Below, piece by piece: positions 41,848 to 50,000 of a stretch of DNA of 50,000 nt; position 1 is the stretch's first letter, and the number at the start of each line of letters is the position of its first letter. The stretch comes from Chrysomallon squamiferum. Its lineage: Eukaryota; Mollusca; Gastropoda; Neomphalida; Peltospiridae. The DNA is taken from NCBI GenBank assembly GCA_012295275.1, contig CM022674.1, positions 7,038,936-7,088,935 of the forward strand, in the 5' to 3' direction. Position numbers and translations under genes: made by a program. Below the pieces are notes generated by a model that saw nothing but the letters and a program-made list of their open reading frames with translations, was not told where the DNA came from and did no database searches.

Positions 41848-42130
41848 AGAGAGAGAGAGCGAGAGAGAGAGGGACAGAGTGAGGGAGAGAGAGAGACAGA
41901 CAAAGACAGAGGGTGAGGAAGGGAGAGAGAAAGAGACAGACAAAGAAGAGGGTGATGAAGAGAGAGAGAGAGAGAGAGAGAGACAGATAAAGACAGAGGG
42001 TGAGGAAGGGGGAGAGAGAGAGAGATACAGAGAAAGAATGAAACAACATTACTGAGAGGCAGATGGAGTAACAGAGATGGAGAGAAAGAAAGAAAGACAG
42101 ATGGAAAGATGGAGAGATAGAGAAATAGCA
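41848..42130. repeat. GA-rich compound repeat
   Basis: AG tracts with units of about 60 bp that contain AGACAGAGGGTGAGGAAGGG recurring near 41905, 41948 and 41990. This is a higher-order repeat of a purine microsatellite. Confidence 0.9.
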
Positions 42131-42709
42131 AAGAATATGTATGTTTGTACATGTATTTTTATATAATTACTTGAACATGTGTCTATATATTTTAATTATC
42201 ATGTCTGTCTGAAAGTCTGTCTGTCTGTCTCTCAGTCCATACTCATTAACATTACTGTTCTTTGTCAACTCTTCAAAATTAGAGCATTTTCTTTCTATTC
42301 CAATGACATAATTCCTTCACCCTTTCAGTGCCTCTGTTAATTAGAGAAATGAGACTTGAATGTCCTTGACCTTTCATACAGAGACAACATTTCTAGAACT
42401 CTTTATTAATTTGTTTGACACACATTCTAAGCATTGGGATTATCTTCAGAAATCTGAGGATTACCTTCATAATTACGCAGATTATTTCATGTTTAATTCC
42501 AATTTCTTTATTCCTGTGCTTATGCCTGTCAGCATTTTGAAATAATAATTATTATTATTTTTAAAATTGTTTTCATTGTTATTATTGATCTGATTAATGT
42601 GGGGGGGGGGCTATGGTTCACTATGTCAGTGTGATAGGTTTTATTAATTTTATAATAATGATAAATTATATATCTGTATGTTCTTTCCTAACTACCTACA
42701 TGTATATAT
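42131..42709. other. Mixed unique DNA with short runs
   Basis: CTGT tetranucleotides at about 42203-42230 and an 11-nt G-run at 42601-42610. The 61-codon plus frame at 42360-42545 is non-repetitive but featureless. No gene called. Confidence 0.45.
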
Positions 42710-42784
42710 AAACACTATATACACATATACATACATACATACATACATACATACATGTATACACATACATACATACACACATAT

Positions 42785-42815
<31 letters not shown>

Positions 42816-42936
42816 CATGTATACACATACATACATACACACATATATACATACATACATACATACATACATAAATATATACATACATATATATATATAT
42901 ATATATACATATATATACACATATATACATACATAC

Positions 42937-42985
<49 letters not shown>

Positions 42986-43010
42986 CACATACATTTACAT
43001 ACATACATAC
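42710..43010. repeat. CATA/TATATACA repeat with ~90-bp internal duplication
   Basis: CATA tetranucleotides; a block with ATACATGTATACACATACAT followed by ACATACACACATATATAC recurs near 42750 and 42810. TA and CA tracts follow. Three overlapping frames on each strand are repeat translations. Confidence 0.95.
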
Positions 43011-43500
43011 AAGGGTATCTTGGTTATTGAGTTATATGGGTGTCACGTGTTCAAGTCTCTTCAGTGGCTTCTGATGAGGTTTGTGAGGTTCTGACTGGAC
43101 TTTGTCTTCCTGTGCCAGTGCATTCCCAGATATTTTGTATGTACAGAGTCTAATCAGAATTACTTAATGCATACATTACATTACATTTCATACATCAACA
43201 CACCCAGACACATACCCATACACTTGTATGTACACACACATACATGCACAGATATATACACAGACACAGACACACACGCATACTCATACCCATACATGTA
43301 CAGACACACAAACAGAAACTGCGTTGTTGAATTTGAGCCAGTTTACTGTTTGTTGTAAAACTCTGATCACATGAAAAATGGGTGAACAACCTCATACACA
43401 TCAACACCAACGTCATGGCATGACCCTCTGTTAGATGACACAACACCTGCAGCATTAAAAAGTCTGTGAGAATATTTTTACTTATTTACCTTCACATTCA
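43011..43500. other. Unique DNA with CA/ACAG patch
   Basis: GTCACGTGTTCAAGTC (43040-43055) has an E-box and a poor B-box-like word. CA/ACAG words occupy 43196-43310. No gene. Confidence 0.4.
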
Positions 43501-44224
43501 CTGAACATTCATTTTTACTGTGTACTTTTTCTCTAATTCTGTTACTTCATTTCTCTTTCTATCATTATTTTGTCTCCATCACTCTTTCTTTCTTTCTTTG
43601 TTTCCTCTTGTTTACATTCTACCTCTTCCTCCTTCTTTTTCTTTTTTTCTTTCTCTTTTTCATTTTGTTTTTCTTTCTTTCTCTTTCATTTTTCATCATT
43701 CTCTTTTTCTGTCTCTTTCTCTCTTCCTTTGTTAGTTTCTTAATCCATATTTCACTCCTATTTTTCTATTTTTTTTTTAATTTTCTTTCTTTCTTTCTTT
43801 GTCTGATTCTTTGTTTATAAAATTTCCTTTTTCTTTTATCTGAAACTAACAAAAGAGGTGAAAATAGCACTTAGGTTAAAAAAACAACTGATTCACAAAT
43901 GATCAGTAATGATTTCCATAATCTTTTTAGCGACCATTCACCAAGGGAGATAATTTTTGAACTTCCTGTTATAAAAATTGACTTAAAACTCAATCATTGT
44001 CATGTTTGTGAATCTGAATTTTGTTTCTTTTGATCCAGTGACAAAAATTAACCCCTTTGTCAATTTCTCAAGCAAAATTTCTCAAGGGATTATGGGATAC
44101 TCATATTTGTGGTTCTATAAAATTAATTTTTCAAATTTATGTCTATAATCTTTATTAATGATTTGCTGGCTATGAATTTATAAAATTTATGATAATAAAT
44201 TTGTTGCTTTTGAAGCAGTTGTCT
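43501..44224. other. Pyrimidine-rich then AT-rich DNA, no gene
   Basis: TTTC/CTTT-rich sequence at 43540-43835 gives Phe/Leu/Ser frames. The rest to 44224 is unremarkable. Confidence 0.6.
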
Positions 44225-44270
44225 ACCTGTATGTTTGTCTGTGTGTATGTGTGTGTGTGTTTGTGTGAGA

Positions 44271-44341
<71 letters not shown>

Positions 44342-44384
44342 TGTGTGTGTGAGTGTGTGTGTGTGAGTGTGTGTATGTGTGTGA

Positions 44385-44420
<36 letters not shown>
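44225..44420. repeat. TG microsatellite with TGAG interruptions
   Basis: Perfect TG at about 44271-44339 with GTGAGTGTG-type interruptions on both sides. Confidence 0.97.
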
Positions 44421-44422
<2 letters not shown>

Positions 44423-44640
44423 CTATACCTATACTATCTATTTCTCTGAGTCTGGATATATTTAATTTCAAATACGTTATTGCATATATAAATGTATTAT
44501 GCACATATGTATTTGAGCAGTGCATTTTCAAATATTTGCTATTTTGTAGAGGAAATACATCTAGTTAGTCAAACTGTGTAGATATTTTTACAAAGTATTT
44601 AAAGTACAAAGTGACACCTAATGTCACACAATCTGGCAAC
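44421..44640. other. AT-rich unique DNA
   Basis: No gene or motif of note. Confidence 0.4.
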
Positions 44641-44880
44641 TGTTAAAACCTAAAAATTGTCGGCCATCTTGAAGCCATGATAGCAGTCAGGTGTCTGGCA
44701 GGATGGGAGGTGCTGGTTCTGTATAAGGAGGAAAACAAGAACAGATGAGCGATATTGTTTTCAAGGTAGGTTACTGGGGCAAACACTGCCCTGTCTGACA
44801 GCTGGTCACCAGGTGGCGCTGTCTGACTGAGTGCTGACATTTTGTGTGTTTACCTGATCAGTGCAAGTTGGTAGGTGTTA
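44641..44880 (+). promoter_or_regulatory. Unique island with CTCF-type and YY1-type sites
   Basis: CACCAGGTGGCGC within 44806-44820 matches the CTCF core CCASYAGRKGGCRS at all but its first base. GCCATCTT (44663-44670) is a perfect YY1 site. The CTCF-type site is bracketed by CTGTCTGAC at 44791-44799 and 44819-44827 and contains CTGGTCACCAG (44802-44812). TTTTCAAG/GTAGGT (about 44768) is donor-like. A 65-codon minus frame (44643-44840) is non-repetitive, but I do not call it a gene. CTCF and YY1 proximity suggests an insulator or chromatin-loop anchor. Confidence 0.4.
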
Positions 44881-44914
44881 GAGTAAATAAACACTGAACT
44901 CTGTACGTACACAG

Positions 44915-44988
44915 TCACACTGACACACACACACACAGACACATACATACACAGTCACACGCACACATACACCCATACATATACCCAT

Positions 44989-45030
<42 letters not shown>

Positions 45031-45337
45031 ACCCATACATACCCATACATATACAAAAGTACATATACACATGTATATACACACACACATACAATCACAC
45101 ATACACACATACATACATACATACATACAGACATACACACACACACACACACACACATAGACATACACACATTTTACATAAATGTTTTTAAAAAACACAC
45201 ACACACACACACACATACATACACACACATCCACACACATACACACACAGATACACACACACAGACACACACACACATATTATAAACATACAGTCACATG
45301 CACACATACACCCATACATATACCCATACACATATAT

Positions 45338-45383
<46 letters not shown>

Positions 45384-45555
45384 ATACATACCCATACATA
45401 TACAAAAGTACATATACACATGTATATACACACACACATACAATCACATATACATGCATACATACATACATACATACATATACACACACATTTACACACA
45501 CTTGCATGCATAATTTACACAATGTTTTAATCAAACACACACACACACACACTAC
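44915..45555. repeat. CA/CATA microsatellite block duplicated with ~339-bp period
   Basis: The sequence starting CAGTCACACGCACACATACA (44952) recurs at 45291 with the same order of landmarks: CCCATACATATACCCATACA, a CA tract, CAAAAGTACATATACACATG and CATACAATCACA. The whole compound microsatellite was therefore duplicated as one segment. Frames on both strands are repeat translations. Confidence 0.95.
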
Positions 45556-46082
45556 TATCTCTGACACAGGAGTTTTCACAATGTGGTATTGATGAAAGTC
45601 TGGCTGTACTCTAGCTAAGAGTGTACTTTCTGCTGCTGAATGTGGGTGAGAAGGGAGGTGGAACTGGATAACATTACTCTTTGATTTCTAAACACATTTG
45701 GGGAGGGAGGCTATGAAAGGGATCTTTTTTCTTTTGTTTTTTATTTTGGAGGTATTTTTTTTTTTCTTCTTTCTGTTTTTCTTTCTCTTTTCTTTGTTTT
45801 GTTTTTTGTTTAATGTTCAGATATTAAATACTGAAACAGAGTGAATGTAATTGTTGTTTTGTTTTAAGGTGAAAATGGAAGATAACCTTAGTTATTATTA
45901 TTTGTACTTGGAGTGGTTGGTTTTGTCTGTGTTTTTTCTTTATTTCAATATTAAAATTGTTAAAGACATTTTATTTATTTATATTTTATTTTATTTATTT
46001 TATTTTATTTATAAAAATTATTTACCTATTTATTTATGTATTCGTTCATTCATTTATTCTTTCTTTCATTTACAACATTGAC

Positions 46083-46085
<3 letters not shown>
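45556..46085. other. Unique then T-rich DNA, no gene seen
   Basis: GGGAGGGAGG (about 45700) is G-rich. Poly-T and TTTATTT words follow, and the plus frames (45851-46081 and 45957-46361) are Phe/Ile/Tyr-rich composition effects. Confidence 0.55.
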
Positions 46086-46172
<87 letters not shown>

Positions 46173-46195
46173 ACCACACACACACCACACACACT

Positions 46196-46242
<47 letters not shown>

Positions 46243-46267
46243 ACACACAGACACACACACAGACACA

Positions 46268-46320
<53 letters not shown>
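46086..46320. repeat. 235-bp CA microsatellite
   Basis: CA repeats with CACCACA and CAGACA interruptions at 46168-46195 and 46236-46270. It is the longest CA block in the window. Confidence 0.98.
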
Positions 46321-46322
<2 letters not shown>

Positions 46323-46629
46323 CTTCTGCTTGCACTAAGAAATCCTTTTTTTTTTTTTTAAATTTAAAAAAACGTGACTCATTTTCTCAGCAGACTGATT
46401 GGGTTCCGCTCCACATACCACGCGACCTCTTTAACTTTGTATGAAAAAACATCTGTAGACTTCCTGTCCCAGCGACAGAATAAAATTTAATGAAATGTAC
46501 TTGGATGATTCACGCCTGGTTTCACATAAGTGATCAGATAATTTTGTACTTTAGGCCACTTTACGATTCTACGATGTCATCAATTATTTACGCAGTCGTG
46601 ATCATGCCGTCATTATTGGTTTTGCTGTT
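46321..46629. other. Unique DNA with an AP-1-type site
   Basis: TGACTCA (46375-46381) is a perfect AP-1 consensus, followed closely by TCTCAGCA, which resembles a Maf half-site. CpG-bearing words (CCACGCGACC, GATTCACGCC) occur. No reading frame. Confidence 0.35.
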
Positions 46630-47085
46630 GTCGTTGTATTTAATTTATTAATTTATTATTTGTATTACTTCTTGTATTGCTATTACTGGCATTTTTATAA
46701 CTGTTATTTATATTACTACTTCTGTTGTTATTACTGTTACTATTGTTATGTTGTTGTTACTATTGTTACTGCTTCCATTGTTACTACAATTATTACTGTT
46801 TTTTTGTTATTGCTACTATTATTTCTATTATTACTATTACTATTACAAGTAATTATTATTACTACAACAACTACTTCTGTTATTACTACTATTTTCATAG
46901 TTACTACTACTGTTACTATATTTCTATTATTACTACTATTACTATTTATATTATTACTATTAATATTGTTTCTATTATTACTATTATTACTATTATTATT
47001 ACTATTTCTATTATAACTAATACTTCAAGTATTATTATTACAAATATTATTATTACTCTTACTACTATTACTATCACTAATAAGG
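46630..47085. repeat. ATT/ACT trinucleotide repeat
   Basis: TATTACTATTACTACT triplets over 450 bp; Leu/Tyr/Ile-rich frames on both strands are repeat translations. Confidence 0.92.
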
Positions 47086-47475
47086 TTGCTGATGCTATTA
47101 TAATAAGGAAGCCACAGTTGTTGTTGTTCTTATTGTTAATAATCTGCAGGAAAAACACTTATTTAAAAAAATTTTAAAATTCATTTAACGTTTCTGTTAC
47201 AAATTCTATTTTGGATGTTCTATTTTATTTTCATAAAAGATGATTTATTTTCATCCAAATGGAATTACAGCAAAATCAATTTTATTTAAAAATATTTTTA
47301 TATTTTTTTAATTTTCTTTCCAATGTTATCTATTTTCACACACCTAACCATCATTAGAACCAAAGCTGCCATTGATATTTCTATATTTGGTCACACTGAC
47401 TCCTCTTCCATCACAGACATCATTCTGTAGGACTGAAATCTTGGTCGGAATAAAAGCCAGACACACCTAATCTAT
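47086..47475. other. AT-rich then unique DNA, no gene seen
   Basis: AT-rich to 47335, then more complex sequence. No open frame of note. Confidence 0.45.
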
Positions 47476-47511
47476 CTCCTGCGTCACAGACGTTTTGATA
47501 CCACGCAGGAG
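47476..47511. other. Perfect 9-bp hairpin with 18-nt loop
   Basis: CTCCTGCGT (47476-47484) pairs with ACGCAGGAG (47503-47511). It lies between two copies of a GAATAAAAGC word (about 47438 and 47575). Function unknown; it lacks the bulge and CAGUGN loop of an iron-responsive element. Confidence 0.45.
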
Positions 47512-47594
47512 CAGTTAACCTGTAATGATCACATTTGGCTAACACTGTCTACAGAAATAGCTCAATTTATCTGCGAATAAAAGCTCCAGCCAGC

Positions 47595-47596
<2 letters not shown>

Positions 47597-47681
<85 letters not shown>
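47597..47681. repeat. TG dinucleotide tract (85 bp)
   Basis: Uninterrupted GT/CA. The frames spanning it on both strands use it as Cys-Val or Thr-His; their unique ends are short and unconvincing. Confidence 0.97.
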
Positions 47682-47683
<2 letters not shown>

Positions 47684-47836
47684 AAGTACAAATATTGCCA
47701 ATCACAGATAATTTCTAATAATAGTCCGAATGTTCTCGTAGGATATAGAATTCCTGCAGACATGGTAGTACAACTGGGTGTCAATATTATTGATGTTAGA
47801 ACAGTCTATTTTTGTTTCATGTGCCGAAGAGGACTT

Positions 47837-48400
47837 GAGCAATATTTTTGTTTATAATATTAAGTTGGAATAATCAATATTTTTAGTTCACGTTGGATGG
47901 ACGAAATAATTTTTGTTTTATAATGTGACGTTAAATGAAGTCATGAATATATTTTTATGTGTTGGTCAAAATAATCAGTATTTTTGTTTTATAATATAAA
48001 TTAAATAATTAATACTTTTTTAATATGTTGGACAAAATATAAAATAAATCAATATTTTTGTTTATAACATAACATTTAATGAAATTGTCAATATCTTTGT
48101 TTTATAATACATTAGATAAATCAATGAATGTTCTTGTTTATACTAAAAAAAAATATTAAAAATCAATATTTTTGTTAATAACATAACATTAAATAAACAT
48201 TTAATAAAATAGTCAATATTTTTGCATAATTATGTAGGTCAAAATAATAATAAAAAAAACATTCTTGATAATGTGACATTAGCTAAAAATAGGCAGTGTT
48301 ATTGTTTATGAAGTGAATTATTAAAAGACGCAGATTGTATTATCATTGTATCTAATGTGACTATTAAATGAAATAATCAGTATTTTATTTTTATAAAGTT
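47837..48400. repeat. ~45-bp degenerate AT-rich minisatellite
   Basis: About ten diverged copies of a unit with AATCAATATTTTTGTTTTAT then AATGTGACATTAAATGAA. Unit lengths vary. No copy is clean, so the array is old. Confidence 0.7.
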
Positions 48401-48740
48401 CACATTCTAACATGAAAAAGAAAATGTCTACAAGATAGTCTTTTTTATATAACTAGCTGTAAATTTTGATTCTGGTAAGAGTATCAAAATACATGTATAT
48501 ATATATGTGTGTGTGTATATATAAATTATATTAATCAACAATTACTTTATTTTATAACATAAAAAAAAAATATATTTTCTATATAACAAGTTCTAAGTTT
48601 GGTATTGATTCTTTTTCTTCAGAAAAACTAGACGTATTTTCTTATATTTGTCTTTTACATAACACTCTTCTCTGCATAACTAGTAATTAACAAACAAACA
48701 AATAAACAAACAACAACAATAATGAACAGTGAAGCTATAG
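48401..48740. other. AT-rich DNA between two arrays
   Basis: TATATG/TG patch at 48495-48520 and AAACAAACAAATAAAC words near 48695. No gene. Confidence 0.5.
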
Positions 48741-49668
48741 AGTAAATATTTGCGATTATCTCAAAAAATTTTGTACGCAGAATTTTAATCTCTAGGGCAG
48801 TTACGTATTTTTTTTATCACTATTTTTAAACAAGACTCTACCCTAAATATTTCTGTTTTATCTTACAAAATAGAAAATATTGTACACAGAATACTGATAT
48901 CTAAACAGCAAGTTACATAAGACAGTTTATCATTGTTTTTACACATACCTATACTTCTGTTATTACTGTATGTACATCTTACAAGATAGAAAATATTGTA
49001 TACAGAATACTGATATCTATACAGCAAGTTACATAAGACTGTTTATCATTGTTTTTACACATACCTATACTTCTGTTATTACTATAAGTACATGTTACAA
49101 GATAGAAAATATTGTATACAGAATACTGATATCTATACAGCAAGTTACATAAGACTGTTTATCATTGTTTTTACACATACCTATACTTCTGTTATTACTG
49201 TAAGTACTTCTTACAAGATAGAAAATATTGTATACAGAATACTGATATCTATACAGCAAGTTACATAAGACTGTTTATCATTGTTTTTACACATACCTAT
49301 ACTTCTGTTATTACTGTAAGTACTTCTTACAAGATAGAAAATATTGTATACAGAATACTGATATCTATACAGCAAGTTACATAAGACTGTTTATCATTGT
49401 TTTTACACATACCTATACTTCTGTTATTACTGTAAGTACTTCTTACAAGATAGAAAATATTGTACACAGAATACTGATATCTAAACAGCAAGTTACATAA
49501 GACTGTTTAAAATTGTTTTTACACATACCTATACTTCTGTTATTACTGTAAGTACTTCTTACAAGATAGAAAATATTGTATACCGAATACATACCTCTAA
49601 ACAACAAGTTAAGAAGATTTTTTTTATCATTATACATACCTCTACTTCTATTATTACTAATGCTTTTC
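48741..49668. repeat. 116-bp tandem array, about eight copies
   Basis: Unit starts fall at 48741 (diverged), 48857, 48973, 49089, 49205, 49321, 49437 and 49553 (diverged), an exact period of 116 bp. The core includes TACTTCTTACAAGATAGAAA, CAGAATACTGATATCTATAC, AGCAAGTTACATAAGACTGT and CCTATACTTCTGTTATTACT. Central copies are nearly identical and edge copies are strongly eroded. Four junctions read ACT/GTAAGTAC, close to a splice donor. Fragments continue to about 49800. Confidence 0.95.
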
Positions 49669-49935
49669 TACTTCTAATCCTACTTCTATTATTACTACTT
49701 CCTACAAGGTAAAAGTATTATACAGAACTCTATAGAGCAAGTTACGTAAATTTTATTTTTAAATTTTTATTTTATAGCTACTATTAATACTTCTGTTTTT
49801 TTATTATTATTATTTTTGCACATACCCTGTCCTACAGACTTTCCTGTGTTTACAAATTGTTTGCAGTTTTGATGTAGTCATGGAGACACTGTCATTGTTC
49901 AGACAACAAACGAAGCTATTAATAATAAATTATAT
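49669..49935. other. Eroded array edge and unique DNA
   Basis: Decayed fragments of the 116-bp unit to about 49800, including TTCCTACAAG/GTAAAA at 49708/49709, followed by unique AT-rich DNA. Confidence 0.5.
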
Positions 49936-49955
49936 TTGTTCTTCTTTTCTCACAG

Positions 49956-50000
49956 TGTTCACCTTTTCTATTCAGGAAGTTTTTTCTCCCACGATTCCCT
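49956..50000 (+). other. Possible 5' end of an exon leaving the window
   Basis: TTTGTTCTTCTTTTCTCACAG, ending at 49955, is a strong plus-strand acceptor with an A/T-rich branch region before it. All three frames of the following 45 nt are open; the second reads VHLFYSGSFFSHDS and the third FTFSIQEVFSPTIP. A second acceptor-like CTATTCAG ends at 49975. Acceptor-like tracts are frequent in this pyrimidine-rich DNA, so this remains a candidate. Confidence 0.25.

Noticed and set aside
42692-43008. Tyr/Val/Cys ORFs of about 100 codons in three minus frames
   Set aside because: Simultaneously open frames of a CATA/TATATACA microsatellite.
43040-43060. GTGTTCAAGTCTC as a second SINE B box
   Set aside because: Poor match, no T-arm stem and no A box.
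48741-49668. Regularly spaced repeats considered as a CRISPR array
   Set aside because: The units are directly adjacent 116-bp tandem copies without unique spacers, in a eukaryotic context.

Overview
The window looks like AT-rich, gene-poor DNA from a large animal genome. There is no operon-like layout, no bacterial gene and no transposon open reading frame. Dinucleotide and trinucleotide microsatellites (CA/TG, CT/AG, AAT/ATT, ACT/AGT, CATA) are everywhere, and about a dozen minisatellite arrays with units of roughly 20 to 137 bp lie between them. This texture is common in molluscan genomes, particularly those with very long introns, so a lophotrochozoan (probably molluscan) source is my best guess. 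It is an inference from repeat style; no recognised gene fixes the taxon.

Only one protein-coding gene is well supported: an intronless 265-codon reading frame on the minus strand (11545-12342), encoding an unrecognised protein with a beta-rich centre, a basic Ser/Lys-rich nuclear-localisation-like region and an acidic Ser-rich tail. It sits in the most CpG-rich part of the window (about 11340-12960). E2F-consensus sites lie on both sides of it. Paired CACGTG E-boxes with an inverted CCAAT box lie upstream. An out-of-frame upstream ATG overlaps its start.

Layout: 1-3960 holds a G-quadruplex and hairpin cluster, TAA repeats, an ETS/CCAAT promoter-like island and GTTC-type minisatellites; 3964-6831 is a 2.9-kb minisatellite of 59/68-bp units; 6880-10000 is microsatellite and AT-rich DNA; 10000-14000 is the gene and its CpG-bearing flanks; 14000-32700 is microsatellites with 45-bp, ~33-bp and 31-bp arrays, nuclear-receptor-type direct repeats and a striking juxtaposed splice site at 18021/18022; 32700-38500 has a unique island, a 24-bp palindrome, Z-DNA-prone DNA, a tRNA-derived SINE remnant and a cluster of six TGACCY half-sites; 38500-47700 is mostly microsatellite and T-rich DNA with a near-perfect CTCF-type site at 44806; 47837-49800 holds a degenerate AT array and a 116-bp array; a good splice acceptor at 49955 may open an exon that leaves the window.

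The most interesting reading is that much of the window is a very long plus-strand intron. A textbook polypyrimidine tract ends in CAG directly followed by GTAAGA (18021/18022), the form of a recursive-splicing 'ratchet' point, and a second strong donor (AAG/GTAAGT) follows 35 nt later, the form of an RS-exon or microexon. The minus-strand gene would then be nested. This is a hypothesis from motif shape and needs RNA data. No CRISPR array, complete tRNA or rRNA, or complete mobile element was seen.
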